A DNA stretch of 64,000 nucleotides, taken from contig CAWHBK010000004.1 in NCBI GenBank assembly GCA_963827605.1, positions 124,001-188,000 on the forward strand, given 5' to 3'. This DNA comes from DSYU01 sp963827605. Its GTDB lineage: Bacteria > Chloroflexota > Anaerolineae > Anaerolineales > Anaerolineaceae. The notes below the pieces were generated by a model, which made no database searches, had not been told where the DNA came from, and worked only from the letters and a program-made list of their open reading frames with translations. The position numbers were made by a program, and so were the translations under genes. Position 1 is the stretch's first letter; each line of letters starts with the position of its first letter. Positions 9,649 through 19,663 of the stretch are shown here, piece by piece.

Positions 9649-9891
9649 AACTGGAACTCTTTACTGATAGATCTCCAATATTTGTAAAAAGATGAAGCAT
9701 CCTTGCTGGTTTTACGACCGGAGTCGTCGTTCACCAGTTGGCTATCTGTGACATAGCCGCCATTTACCAGGTATGTCTTTGCTCGACATGGCGTTTATCT
9801 CGCCCCTTAACGATACAGGTCCGCATCTGTTGTACTGCGTTTATCGGCAATGACATTTCTCAATTCAAGAATGTACCTGGGGTCCGCTATC

Positions 9892-10926
9892 GTGCCTACG
9901 ATCAAGGATGTTGCACAACTTGCCAAAGTTTCTCCGACCACGGTTTCCTACGTGCTCAATGGAACACGTTACGTCAGCCCGGCGACGGAAGCGCGCATCC
10001 GCGACGCGATAAAAGAGCTCGATTTCCGGCCCGATTTTGTAGCCCGCAGCCTGCGCGCCAAGCGCACCCTGACGGTTGGCATGATCGTCTCGGATATTAC
10101 CAACCCGTTTTACGCTGATATCGTTCGCGGCGCTCAGGATGTGTTATCAGAAAGGCACTATACCCTGATATTAGCCAATACGGATGAGTCCGCTCAGCGC
10201 GAGCTGGAAACGCTAACCCTGCTGCGCCAGAAGAAAGTCGATGGAATGATTGCCGTCGCCACCGCAGCCAATGCCGATGCATTCTACGAAACCGCCGAGG
10301 CTGGTATGCCGATTGTATTGGTCGACCGGCGTTTGCCAAACAACCGACTGAATACCGTCCTGGTGGATGATGAATGCGCCGCTTACCAGGCTACTCAACA
10401 CCTGCTCCACCTGGGACACCGCCGGATTGGCATACTCCTGGGCAAGATGGATATCAGTACATCCATTGACCGCCGGGCTGGCTACGAAGCCGCGCTGCAT
10501 AATGCTGGGATTGCCACCGATCCGGATTTGATGGTGGAGGGCCAATCCACCCTCGAAGGCGGGGTCGCTGCTGGTCGGACCTTGTTGAATCTAAACCCGC
10601 TGCCGACTGCCATTTTTGCCACCAATAACTTGATGACCGTTGGGCTGTTCTTAGCCCTCAAAGAGCGCCAGCTGCGCTGCCCGCAGGATATCGCCATCGT
10701 TGGCTTCGATGATATTGTCTGGCTATCAGCCTTTAACCCCACTCTGACCACGGTCGCACAGCCCAGTTATGGGCTAGGCAAACAGGCGGCCGAGATGTTA
10801 TGGAAGATGATGTACGAGAAGAATTTACAGGAAAAAAAGGTGAGTGACCCACGCATGGTGATCCTTCCTGCGAAGCTGGTAATCCGCGAATCGTGTGGTC
10901 AGGCCAAACCAGCCGTCACTCCATAA
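9892..10926 (+). CDS. LacI-family transcriptional regulator
   Basis: The helix-turn-helix is at the very N-terminus (PTIKDVAQLAKVSPTTVSYV), followed by the hinge helix (AIKELDFRPDFVARSLRAKR). A periplasmic-binding-protein-like effector domain follows (MIVSDITNPFYADIV, VDRRLP, GHRRIGILLG, IFATNNLMTVG, IVGFDDIVW). I start at GTG 9892 because LacI proteins usually begin just before the TIKDVA helix and GGGG lies about 10 bases upstream; ATG at 9850 or 9871 is possible. It probably represses through the palindrome at 9629-9648 and releases DNA on binding a sugar. The importer genes start 177 bp downstream on the same strand. Confidence 0.9.
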   Translation: MPTIKDVAQLAKVSPTTVSYVLNGTRYVSPATEARIRDAIKELDFRPDFVARSLRAKRTLTVGMIVSDITNPFYADIVRGAQDVLSERHYTLILANTDESAQRELETLTLLRQKKVDGMIAVATAANADAFYETAEAGMPIVLVDRRLPNNRLNTVLVDDECAAYQATQHLLHLGHRRIGILLGKMDISTSIDRRAGYEAALHNAGIATDPDLMVEGQSTLEGGVAAGRTLLNLNPLPTAIFATNNLMTVGLFLALKERQLRCPQDIAIVGFDDIVWLSAFNPTLTTVAQPSYGLGKQAAEMLWKMMYEKNLQEKKVSDPRMVILPAKLVIRESCGQAKPAVTP

Positions 10927-11103
10927 ACCCATTCGTTTCAACCAAGGAGGTCGTGCATAAGTGTATACAAAAGAATTTGTTGCAAAAAGGGAGATTGCCG
11001 GCCAGTCATTCGATCTGTCCAAATTAGAATGCTGTCCACATCAAGCTTCACCCTATCTCGTGCAAGTCAACTAAACCCGAGAATAAACAAGGAGTCCGAG
11101 AAA

Positions 11104-12970
11104 ATGAAGTCCCGTATAATGACGATCTTCAGTCTGGTGATCATTTTAGGAATGCTCCTCACCGCCTGCGCTCCAGCCGCGCCCGCACCTGCGACCGTCC
11201 CGACTGCCGAACAGCCTAAGGCCGAGCCAACAAAAGCAGCAGTCGAACCTGCCAAACCGGCTGAGCCTACGGCCACCACGGCAGCAGCAGCGCCGGCCCC
11301 ATCGAATGAGGACTACGCCAAAGCCGAACGCAAAGACACCGTCATCTTTGATATTGACGGTGGTCGTGTGACAACTCCCGACCTGTGGAACCCATACGTT
11401 CCCGGCAACCGCCGCGACCATGGTTTGCACCAGGCGATGGCCGAACCGCTGTTCATCCTCAACTACGAATCCGGCAAGATCGAACCGTGGTTGGGCGAAA
11501 GCATGACCTCCAACGATAAACTGGATGTCTGGACGCTCAAACTCCACAAAGGCATCACCTGGAGTGATGGCGTACCGATGACCGCTGACGATATGGTCTT
11601 CACCGTCCAGTTGATGATGAAGAACAATACCTTTGGTGACCAGGGTCTGGTCGGCTGGCTAACGGATGTAAAAAAGGTCGATGACCTGACCGTTGAGTTC
11701 GATCTGAACGAGCCCAACCCCCGCTTCCAGCTGGATTACTTCTCAGTAAAGATTTGGGGCTCTGTATTCCCCCTGCCCAAACACATCTGGGAAGGCCAGG
11801 ATCCGCTGACCTTCAAGAACTACGATCCCGCCAAGGGCTGGCCCGTATTCTCCGGCCCCTATAAACTGTCCTCGATCAGCGAAACCGAATTCAGCTACGT
11901 CCGCGATGACAACTGGTGGGGCGCCAAGACCGGGTTCAAACCCTTACCTGCGCCTAAGAAACTGATCTGGACCTGGGGTGGCCCTGAGGAAACCCGCGCC
12001 GCGATGATGGCGGATGGCAAACTCGACAGCCTCATGGATGTGACCCTGGGCGCTTTCCAGGCCCTGAAGGCCAAGAACCCGAACGTGATCGCCTGGCAGT
12101 CGGCTCTTCCGTATGCCTGGCTGGATCCCTGCTCCCGCACCTTCGAATTCAACACTTCTGTAGAGCCCTGGAACGATCCTGAAATGCGCTGGGCGATCAA
12201 CATGCTGATCGACCGCGAAAAGATCGTCAAGATCGCTTACGAAGGCACCACCGTGGCTTCCAAGTCGCCCTTCCCGGCCTACCCGCCGCTCAACCACTAC
12301 GTGGATTTGATGAAGGGTGATGCCAACTTCGACAAGCTCTGGACCGTTGACGTGGCTGCCGCCAAGAAGATCATCGAGTTCAAAGGGCTACGCGATGAAG
12401 GGCGATTACTACGAGAAGGACGGCAAGCAGCTGGCTATGGCGATCGAGACCCACGAGGCCTTTATCGAGAAGCAGCGCATTGCAGATCAGCTCGTTGAAA
12501 TGTTCCAGGCCGCTGGTATCAACGCCACGCACCGCAAGCTGGCGGGCGCCACCTGGGGCGACAACCTGAACTTCGGTAAGTTCGAAGTTCGCATGGGCTG
12601 GCAGAACTGCGGCTCGATCAACGAGCCCTGGGCCACCCTCGACACGATGAGCAACCGCTGGCTGAAGCCGGTTGGCGAACGCGCGAACAACGATGGTTGG
12701 CGCTGGGACAACAAGGAATTCTCTGACCTGGTTGCGCAGATCGGCGTACTGCCTCTGGGCGATCCAAAAATCGACGAACTAACCAAACAGGCCCTGGCAA
12801 TTTACTACAAAGAACTGCCCACCATCCCGATTACCCAGGCCAAGAAGCTGATCCCGTTCGACACAACGTACTGGACCAACTGGCCGGATGCTAAGAACAA
12901 TTACCTGCATTCGACCACCTGGTGGCAGAGCACGTTCATCATCCTGGTGAACCTGAAACCTGCTAAATAA
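11104..12970 (+). CDS. ABC transporter substrate-binding lipoprotein, family 5 (one frameshift)
   Basis: The ATG at 11104 follows AAGGAGTCCGAGAAA. A lipoprotein signal ends in LLTAC (C22), followed by an Ala/Pro/Thr/Glu-rich tether of about 50 residues and then a family-5 (oligopeptide/oligosaccharide) binding fold. Typical segments are LKLHKGITWSDGVPMTADD, EMRWAINMLIDREKIV and, near the end, AIYYKELPTIPIT. The frame changes at the GGG at 12385-12387; removing one base joins the two halves smoothly (IIEFK to GYAMKGDYY). The protein would be about 620 residues, exported and lipid-anchored. It is first in a five-gene importer. The LacI neighbour suggests a carbohydrate ligand more than a peptide, but this is inference. 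Confidence 0.88.
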
Positions 12971-12985
12971 TCAATCTTTACACTG

Positions 12986-13078
12986 TCCGCCGGGTGGTTC
13001 TTTTATGCGCCACCCGGCGGAATAAGATCGACACAGGTAGGTTATGCCAGGCAACCGGGTTGATTGGCATAACCTACC
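12986..13078 (+). terminator. Two strong hairpins between binding protein and permease genes
   Basis: A perfect 12-bp stem (12986-12997 with 13010-13021, loop 12 nt) is followed by a perfect 14-bp stem (13036-13049 with 13065-13078, loop 15 nt). Neither has a U tract. Their position after the binding-protein gene suggests partial termination or mRNA 3'-end protection, giving more binding protein than permease. Confidence 0.65.
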
Positions 13079-13100
13079 GGAAACCTTAAAGAGGTGAGGT

Positions 13101-14111
13101 ATGCGTGGTCTTACCAAGGGCTATGTGTTCCGGCGCGTGCTGATGTTTTTTCTGACCGTCTGGCTGGGCGCAACGATTATCTTTATCATCCCGCGTCTAT
13201 CCCCAGGCGACCCGGTTACCGCGATGATCAGCCGTATGATCAACCAGTCCGGTTATATTGAAAATAGCGCCCAATTAATCGAAGCCTGGCGGGCAAAATT
13301 CGGCCTCGACGAACCAATTATGATCCAGTATGGCAAATACCTGGTCAATCTGGTCACGTTTGACATGGGCTATTCGCTTTCGCAGTTCCCTGAAACCGTG
13401 TCAAATGCCTTGGAGCGTTGCCTGCCCTGGACCTTTGGACTGCTGTTCATCGCGACCATTATTTCGTTCTTGCTGGGCAATACCATTGGAGCGTTATTAG
13501 GCTGGCGCCGGACCCCGCGGGTTTTGAAAGCGGTGCTGCCCGTGACGCTCACGTTCACCTCGATTCCACCCTTCATGATGGGGATTGGCTTTATTTACTT
13601 CTTTGCCTTTGGTCTGAAATGGTTCCCGTTCTCCAAGGGGTATAGCAATGAAACCACCATGGGCTGGAATCTTGATTTTATCCGGGATCTCATTTATCAC
13701 GGCACGTTGCCGGCCCTGGCAATTGTGGTAGTCACCATGGGGTTCTGGGCGCTGGGCATGCGCGGCATGATGATTACCACCGACAGCGAAGATTTCCTCA
13801 TCCTGGCGCAGGCCAAAGGGCTCTCCGCAGCGCGCATTTTCTGGCGCTACGCGGTCCGCAACGCCTTTTTACCCCAGATGACGGCCTTAGCGCTCAGCCT
13901 GGGCGGGATTGCCGGCGGCACCATTCTGGTAGAGTATATTTTTGCCTACCCCGGCATGGGCTATATCTTTTACCAGTCGATCACCAACCTGGATTACACC
14001 ATGATCCAGGGCATCGCCTATATGATCATTTTGATGACTTCGACAGCGGTATTGATTATTGACCTGCTCTACCCGCTGATTGACCCGCGTATTACGTATC
14101 AAAAGAAATAG
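13101..14111 (+). CDS. ABC transporter permease, DppB/OppB type
   Basis: This 336-residue inner-membrane protein follows a clear AGAGGTGAGGT ribosome site. It has a first membrane helix at residues 12-32 (FFLTVWLGATIIFIIPRLSPG), the usual soluble segment with FGLDEPIMIQYGKYL, and five more helices. The EAA loop that contacts the ATPase is seen as LAQAKGLSAARIFWRYAVRN. Length and topology are those of the first permease of family-5 importers. It pairs with the permease at 14127 and is intact. Confidence 0.9.
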   Translation: MRGLTKGYVFRRVLMFFLTVWLGATIIFIIPRLSPGDPVTAMISRMINQSGYIENSAQLIEAWRAKFGLDEPIMIQYGKYLVNLVTFDMGYSLSQFPETVSNALERCLPWTFGLLFIATIISFLLGNTIGALLGWRRTPRVLKAVLPVTLTFTSIPPFMMGIGFIYFFAFGLKWFPFSKGYSNETTMGWNLDFIRDLIYHGTLPALAIVVVTMGFWALGMRGMMITTDSEDFLILAQAKGLSAARIFWRYAVRNAFLPQMTALALSLGGIAGGTILVEYIFAYPGMGYIFYQSITNLDYTMIQGIAYMIILMTSTAVLIIDLLYPLIDPRITYQKK

Positions 14112-14126
14112 CCCGGAGAAGAGATT

Positions 14127-15073
14127 ATGGGAGCGATCGAGAAGTCAGAAACCTATACATGTAGTAGTTGCCCCAAAGAATAAGCGGATCAACCGCTGGG
14201 ATAACCCCTGGTTGAACCCTAAGCTTCTCATCGGGGGCGGCATGGTTTTATTCATCATCCTTTTAGGCCTGGTTGGACCGCTGTTTTGGGATACCAAGCT
14301 GGCCCGCGTGGGCTCCACCGAGCTAAACCTCCCTCCCGTTGGGATCACGATTGAAGTGGATGGTGTTAAGTACGTTGGCACCATGAAAAACCCATTGGGA
14401 ACCGAGAGCAATGGCCGCGACATGCTGGCGTTGATTATCACCGGCGCGCCGATGTCCTTGCAGGTCGGCATCCTGACTGCCCTGATTGGAATGACAGTTG
14501 GCGTTATTCTGGGCTCGGCTGCCGGTTACCTGGGTGGCTGGGTGGATAATGTAGTGCGCACCCTGTCAGAACTCGGTGATCACAATCCCATCGTTGGCGG
14601 TCCTGATCACTATCTCAGCCTACGTGCGCCAGATTGAGCTGAGTACCATGGCGCTCATTCTGGCGTTGTTCGCCTGGCCGGCACCTACCCGCTACGTGCG
14701 CGCTCAGGTACTCACCCTGCGTGAACGCGGTTATGTGCGCATGGCGCGCCTTTCGGGGGTGCCGCCATTGGAAATTATGATCAAGGAAATGGTACCCAAT
14801 ATGCTGCCCTGGCTGGCCGCGAGCATGTCCGGCAATATCTCCGGCGCAATCCTGGCCGCCAGCAGCCTGGAAGCGCTCGGTCTGGGACCCACCCGCATCC
14901 CCACCCTGGGTATGACCATCTACTACTCCATCCGCGCGGTGGCCATCTTGCGCGGCATGTGGTGGTGGTGGGGATTCCCCATCCTGACCCTGGTGCTCAT
15001 TTTCCTGGGCCTGTTCTTGATGGCAACCGGGCTGGATGAAATCGCCAACCCACGCTTACGGGGAGTCCGCTAA
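14127..15073 (+). CDS. ABC transporter permease, DppC/OppC type (frameshifted)
   Basis: This is the second permease. A long cytoplasmic N-terminus (NKRINRWDNPWLNPKLLIGG) leads into the first helix. The conserved LGTESNGRDMLALIITGAPMS segment follows, and later helices lie in a second frame (ITIPSLAVLITISAYVRQ, EAA loop YVRMARLSGVPPLEIMIKE). The frames join near 14570-14576 if one G is removed. ATG 14127 with GGAGAAG upstream is the best start, but it needs another one-base correction near 14160. The stop codon overlaps the start of the ATPase gene at 15073. Two small indels in a well-conserved gene suggest sequence error rather than a true pseudogene. Confidence 0.8.
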
Positions 15074-16104
15074 TGGCTACGCTCTATCATACTTCCGTTA
15101 CTCCAGCCGAACCCTCCAAGAAAGAAGTGGTGCTGGAGATCAAAAATCTGCGGATCCACTACGAAACACCCCGCGGCGATGTGATTGCCGTCAATGGGAT
15201 CAGTTTTAAAGTCTACCGCGGAGAGATCGTTGGCCTGGTCGGTGAATCAGGCTGTGGCAAGACCACCGCTGCAATGGGCATTTTGCAGCTGGTCCAATCA
15301 CCCGGGCGTATCATCGATGGTGAAATCCGCATCAATAATGAAAACTTGCTCGGCCTCAACGAACAGCAGCTGCGCCAGCGGCGCTGGCGCGACCTGTCGC
15401 TGATCCCGCAGGGCGCGATGAACTCACTCAACCCGGTGATGAAAGTTTGCAACCAGATTGCGGACGCGATCACCACGCACGAAGGCCGCCAGCCAAAAGA
15501 TAAGCTCAAGCTGCGCATCCTGGACCTGTTCAACCTGGTCGGGCTGCCAGCCCGTGTGTACGATCAATATCCGCACGAATTGAGCGGCGGCATGAAGCAG
15601 CGTGTGTGCATTGCCATGGCCATTGCACTCTCGCCACCGCTGATCATAGCCGACGAACCGACGAGCGCGCTGGATGTGGTCGTGCAGCGCGTAATTGCCC
15701 AGACCTTGCTGGATGTAAAAAACCGCCTGGGCGTCTCCATGATTCTGATCGGCCATGACATGGGCTTGCAAGCCCAGCTGGTCGACCGTATCATCGTCAT
15801 GTACGCCGGTAATATCGTCGAAGTGACGCCGGTCGGGCCGGCTTTTGAACACCCCCTGCATCCCTACACCCAGCTGCTAATCGCCTCCATCCCATCCATC
15901 AAGGAACGCAAGCCGCTGAAAATCACCGAGGGCATCACCCATGACCTGCGCAATCCACCCCCGGGCTGCATTTTCCAGTTCCGCTGCCCGCACGTCATGG
16001 AGGTTTGCCGCCATGTGGTTCCCTTGTTGCTGGAGGAGGCCCCAGAACATTTTGTGGCTTGCCACCTTTATGATAAAAAAGAAGAGCAGGAAAAGGCATT
16101 ATGA
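15073..16104 (+). CDS. ABC transporter ATP-binding protein, DppD/OppD type
   Basis: The 343-residue ATPase has Walker A GESGCGKTTAAMG, Q-loop LSLIPQGAMNSLNP, signature LSGGMKQRVCIAMA, Walker B LIIADEPTSALDV and the H-loop in LIGHDMG. The C-terminal extension carries the Cys-containing segment typical of oligopeptide-type ATPases (CIFQFRCPHVMEVC, then CHL). Its start overlaps the end of the permease gene, and its end overlaps the next ATPase by 4 bp, so the genes are translationally coupled. It acts at the inner face of the membrane as one half of the ATPase heterodimer. Confidence 0.93.
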   Translation: MATLYHTSVTPAEPSKKEVVLEIKNLRIHYETPRGDVIAVNGISFKVYRGEIVGLVGESGCGKTTAAMGILQLVQSPGRIIDGEIRINNENLLGLNEQQLRQRRWRDLSLIPQGAMNSLNPVMKVCNQIADAITTHEGRQPKDKLKLRILDLFNLVGLPARVYDQYPHELSGGMKQRVCIAMAIALSPPLIIADEPTSALDVVVQRVIAQTLLDVKNRLGVSMILIGHDMGLQAQLVDRIIVMYAGNIVEVTPVGPAFEHPLHPYTQLLIASIPSIKERKPLKITEGITHDLRNPPPGCIFQFRCPHVMEVCRHVVPLLLEEAPEHFVACHLYDKKEEQEKAL

Positions 16105-17108
16105 GCACACCTCTGCTGGAAGTTCGCAACGCTACTAAGATTTATGGGGGTGGTTTTCTAGAATCGGGCGACCAGGTGGTAGCCCTGCAAGACTTCAACA
16201 TGTCTATTCCGGACAAACCCGCTGTGATCACCACCATTGCCGGTGAAAGCGGCAGCGGCAAGACCACCCTGGCCAGCGCCATCCTGGGCTTCATCGGCCT
16301 ATCCTCCGGGCAAATTTTGTACAAAGGCAAAGACATCGCCAATCTACAAGGCGCTGACCTATTAGAATACCGCCGGCAGGTTCAGGCTGTCTTTCAGGAT
16401 CCCTACGAGGTCTACAACCCCTTCTACCGGGTCAAGCATATCTATGATATGGTGGTTTCGCACCTGAATCTGGCCTCCAGCAAGGCCGAAGCGCGGGATT
16501 TAATCGAACAGTCACTGCGCGTGGTTGGATTGCGGGGGGAGGAAGTGCTGGAAAAATATCCTCATCAGCTCTCAGGTGGTCAGCGCCAGCGCATCATGGT
16601 GGCTCGCGCCTACATGATGAAACCCAGCCTGATCGTAGCGGATGAGCCTGTCTCAGCAGTGGACGCTTCGCTGCGCGCCATGATCCTGGATGTGATGATC
16701 CGCCTGCGTGACGAGGCTGGGATTTCCTTCCTTTATATCACCCACGATCTTTCCACTGCCTACCAGATCGGCGACAACATTTACGTGCTCTACCAGGGTA
16801 GTACTGCCGAACGCGGCCGAACGGTCAACGTGATCGAAGATCCCAAGCACCCCTACGTGCAGATGTTGATCAACTCGGTGCCGGTACCGGATCCAAAGAT
16901 AAAATGGACCACGCAGCTGGAAGGCGTAGCCGACGAGTTGATGCGCGCCACGGTTGGCGGCGGCTGCCGCTTCTATTCGCGCTGCCCCAGCCGGATGCCG
17001 CGCTGCGCGGAAAATCGTCCACCACTCTTCAAGATCGATGGACCAGACCAGCAGGCAGCTTGCTTTCTCTATGACGAGCAAGTCGCGGTGATCGAAAAAA
17101 CCGAATGA
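16101..17108 (+). CDS. ABC transporter ATP-binding protein, DppF/OppF type
   Basis: The partner ATPase has 335 residues with Walker A GESGSGKTTLASA, Q-loop VQAVFQDPYEVYNP, signature LSGGQRQRIMVARA, Walker B LIVADEPVSAVDA and switch ITHDLS. The C-terminal oligopeptide-type extension contains CRFYSRCPSRMPRC. It is last in the importer operon; no terminator with a U tract follows at once. The relic at about 17.2 kb and the hairpin at 17369 lie just beyond. Confidence 0.93.
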   Translation: MSTPLLEVRNATKIYGGGFLESGDQVVALQDFNMSIPDKPAVITTIAGESGSGKTTLASAILGFIGLSSGQILYKGKDIANLQGADLLEYRRQVQAVFQDPYEVYNPFYRVKHIYDMVVSHLNLASSKAEARDLIEQSLRVVGLRGEEVLEKYPHQLSGGQRQRIMVARAYMMKPSLIVADEPVSAVDASLRAMILDVMIRLRDEAGISFLYITHDLSTAYQIGDNIYVLYQGSTAERGRTVNVIEDPKHPYVQMLINSVPVPDPKIKWTTQLEGVADELMRATVGGGCRFYSRCPSRMPRCAENRPPLFKIDGPDQQAACFLYDEQVAVIEKTE

Positions 17109-17154
17109 CCACATCTCCCTCCTGTTAGGGTAGATGGGTCAGGGGTGAGGGTAG

Positions 17155-17295
17155 GAATCCCCTCTCTGACCAGCGTAGTTTTGCCAAACCCGCAGAGGCT
17201 GAGATGAGGGCCAGTTTGCGGGCTGCCGCCAGGCCCTCATTCAACCGCTCCACCAGACGCGGGCGCGGGACAATTCCCGGCCGAGGTGAATGAAC
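17155..17295 (-). pseudogene. Relic of a LAL/MalT-like regulator N-terminus
   Basis: On the minus strand, RPGIVPRPRLVERLNEGL and KLALISASAGLAK correspond to the start and degenerate Walker A region (RPRLIERLNEGL, LTLISAPAGFGKTT) of the LAL genes at 20601 and 27923. The match also holds at nucleotide level. Only about 45 codons remain and the P-loop Lys/Thr are lost. This is a leftover of a duplicated copy. The rest of the 17109-17474 gap shows no gene. Confidence 0.7.
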
Positions 17296-17368
17296 TCGGG
17301 GACCTGGTTTGTATGGCTCGTTACCCTTCAACTTCGATACGGTCCACCTGGAACTGCGAGCTGTAAAA

Positions 17369-17399
17369 GTCAGGCACATTACTGATTAATGTGCCTGAC
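17369..17399. terminator. Perfect 13-bp inverted repeat
   Basis: GTCAGGCACATTA (17369-17381) and its exact complement (17387-17399) flank a 5-nt loop. It sits between the plus-strand importer operon and the convergent anti-sigma gene, so it is probably a shared bidirectional terminator. It lacks a clear T run on the plus strand. Confidence 0.5.
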
Positions 17400-17474
17400 T
17401 GATAACGATCTTGCCGCTTTCGCGTAGCGCCTCAATCGGGGACTTTACTGCCAGCCCCTTTGCATCGATGCCAA

Positions 17475-18908
17475 CTAATGCGTGGGAGTACGCCCTGCGT
17501 CCGCCGGCGCTTGCCAGGTCGCCTGCCAGGGGCCGGGCAACTGGATCAACTCGTTGCCGTTCACTAGCACCGTCAGCACCCCTGCGGGGACCGGTTCCGG
17601 GTAGCCCAGCACTCGGGTATAGGTGCCATCATCCTTCAAAGAGCCGCCTCCGCCCATTCTCTGGTATCCCTCGATCTCCGGCCAAAAATCCAGCCTGGGA
17701 TCATAGACCAGGGTAAATTCGTAACCAGATATCCCATGTTCACCTTTGAGCCGCCGGACTGAGACGATGTGGGCGGTTTTCGCGCCTAAGGGCACATCCT
17801 GGTCTAATTTCCAGACCTGATCCGCCTTGGGGTCCGACCCAACATTAAGCTGGAACTCAGACTGCGGAAGGAGCGGTCCGCGCGCCGCCAGGGAGTGAAC
17901 TGTCATCGTCAATGGCCACTGGATATTTTCGCCGTGAACCTGGCAGGCCCAGCCGTAGATATTCTCTGGCAGCGTAGATGGGAGTGTGGAATTTATAAAA
18001 TCATCTGGGGCCATATCAACTGTCAACGCTTGTCCGCTGGCATCCGTGATCGTGACATCTTCCAGATAGCCGCCATAGTTCTCGACAACGGTGTAGCCTG
18101 CCGGTGGAACGACCATGATCGTCCCAGAGAGGATGGTTCCTCCCTGAGTAGGGATGACATTTTTGAGGATCAACCCGTCCCGGGAGACGACTGGCTGCGC
18201 TGTCGTTGTTAATGGCGATTCAACGGTTGCGACAACGGTCGGCCCATCTGTTACCGGGGCATCCAGCACCGGTACAACCGTCAGCGCGGGTGAGGCTGCC
18301 ACAAATCGCAGCGGCACTTCCCAGTGCTGGGGCACTTGCTCCGGCGAGACGAAATCGATGCAGTTAATAATCAGAGCGGCCTCATTCACGTCTGCCGGCA
18401 TGGCAGCAAAAGTTGCCTCCACATTGTATGTTTTTGAACTGAGTAATCCTTTCATTTCAAGTTTGCTTCCATCGGGCAGGCGTAGGACCGGGTCGGAATT
18501 TCCATCACGGCAGCCGCCAGGCTCGGCCTGCATGCCGGCTATAACTCCATCCAGCGAATACGTCACCAACGTCTTCTCACTGCTGAGAATCGCCTTATCC
18601 ACCCTCAGGGTAAAACCATTCTGAGTAATACTGACCGGCTCCGCCAATTCACGTAGCTGTCCATTACGCACCAGCCCAAAGCCTGGTACATATCCGAACC
18701 AGTGCTGCGTGACCGCTACCACAACTGTTGCGGTCATCAAGAACATCACCAACACCAGCGGAATTCCAAAAAACTTTATACGCGGTTGCATGGTTACACT
18801 TTTCCCTTTCTGAACTTGTGCAATGATTTGGGGAGCCAGGTTCAGACCGGCGGGGATGCCATCTTGAGCCACATCAATCAAGACTTGGGAATAGGTTTTG
18901 TCGTTCAT
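17475..18908 (-). CDS. Anti-sigma-factor-like membrane protein with large extracytoplasmic domain
   Basis: From ATG 18908 the protein has 477 residues. A cytoplasmic N-terminus of about 45 residues (MNDKTYSQVLIDVAQDGIPA) precedes one membrane helix (FGIPLVLVMFLMTATVVVAV) and a beta-rich outer domain of about 410 residues. QNGFTLRVDKAILSSEKTLV resembles the DUF4179/DUF5643 ectodomains found beside ECF sigma factors. The start overlaps the sigma gene stop by 4 bp (ATGA), which implies coupling. Inference: it holds the sigma factor at the membrane until an outside signal arrives. The short N-terminus lacks the classical zinc HxxxCxxC motif. Confidence 0.7.
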   Translation of the reverse strand: MNDKTYSQVLIDVAQDGIPAGLNLAPQIIAQVQKGKSVTMQPRIKFFGIPLVLVMFLMTATVVVAVTQHWFGYVPGFGLVRNGQLRELAEPVSITQNGFTLRVDKAILSSEKTLVTYSLDGVIAGMQAEPGGCRDGNSDPVLRLPDGSKLEMKGLLSSKTYNVEATFAAMPADVNEAALIINCIDFVSPEQVPQHWEVPLRFVAASPALTVVPVLDAPVTDGPTVVATVESPLTTTAQPVVSRDGLILKNVIPTQGGTILSGTIMVVPPAGYTVVENYGGYLEDVTITDASGQALTVDMAPDDFINSTLPSTLPENIYGWACQVHGENIQWPLTMTVHSLAARGPLLPQSEFQLNVGSDPKADQVWKLDQDVPLGAKTAHIVSVRRLKGEHGISGYEFTLVYDPRLDFWPEIEGYQRMGGGGSLKDDGTYTRVLGYPEPVPAGVLTVLVNGNELIQLPGPWQATWQAPADAGRTPTH

Positions 18909-19462
18909 TCTGAAATCCTTTGCGAGCGGAGGAGAATGCGCAACCGGCCGCGGGCGGCATTTAAAAGCCACTTGATGGTTCCTGGCGCGGCTTTTAGCGT
19001 TTCAGCCATTTCCTTTTCGCTCAGCTCAAGAAAATAACGCTGTACCACGGCTGCACGCTGGCGCGGCGACAGGCTATCTAACGCCCTCGCTATCTCGGTT
19101 TTCAGCTGTACATACTCCACCTGTGCTTCGACCGAAACTGCGCGGGTTAGCAAAGTCTGCAATACGGGCGCATCCAGATCATCATCGAAGCTGGCTGCTG
19201 TATGTTCCTTCTCGACTGCATTCAAGGCGCTGTTGACCACGCTGCGCAGGAAATACGGTTCGAATGGGCGCGTCTCGTCAAAATGGCGCACACGTTCGTA
19301 GAACCGGACGAAGGCATCGTGTACCACGTCTTCAGCCATTGGTTCATTGCGGGTCACCAGGTAAGCCGTTTGAACGGCTTTGACCTGGTAACAGACGATC
19401 AAAACTTCCAGTCCTCCGATATCGCCATTCTTCAGGCGGCGAATAGCTTGCAGATCATCCAT
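18905..19462 (-). CDS. ECF-type RNA polymerase sigma factor
   Basis: The protein has about 185 residues. Region 2 includes AEDVVHDAFVRFYERVRHFD, and region 4 is LDSLSPRQRAAVVQRYFLELSEKEMAETL followed by the recognition helix (GTIKWLLNAARGRL). ATG 19462 has GGAG 8 bases upstream; ATG 19474 is an alternative. The gene overlaps the membrane anti-sigma partner. ECF sigma factors direct polymerase to stress or envelope promoters. Its own promoter was not identified. Confidence 0.9.
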   Translation of the reverse strand: MDDLQAIRRLKNGDIGGLEVLIVCYQVKAVQTAYLVTRNEPMAEDVVHDAFVRFYERVRHFDETRPFEPYFLRSVVNSALNAVEKEHTAASFDDDLDAPVLQTLLTRAVSVEAQVEYVQLKTEIARALDSLSPRQRAAVVQRYFLELSEKEMAETLKAAPGTIKWLLNAARGRLRILLRSQRISE

Positions 19463-19663
19463 CTCTGACTCCATTGATATTGTGGGCGCTCACACCAATA
19501 TATACAGCCAGGTGTTCAGAAAGGTTTGCGCCAAATTTTATCGTTGCAGACCCGGCAGCAGCTGCGATGAATTGACTCCCTTTGCAATTTGCCAGACGGC
19601 GAAAACCATCTCTTGCACGGCAAGCGGAAAATTCATAATAACTGAAGTCATCCGGTTTTTCCT

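Noticed and set aside
17369..17399. Insertion-sequence terminal repeat
   Set aside because: The inverted repeat is a tight hairpin with a 5-nt loop and no transposase or target duplication is nearby; a terminator is simpler.
19455..19663. C-terminal extension of the NAD(P)-binding protein
   Set aside because: It is produced by a one-base frameshift; the other frame gives the conserved family ending and a stop at 19664.
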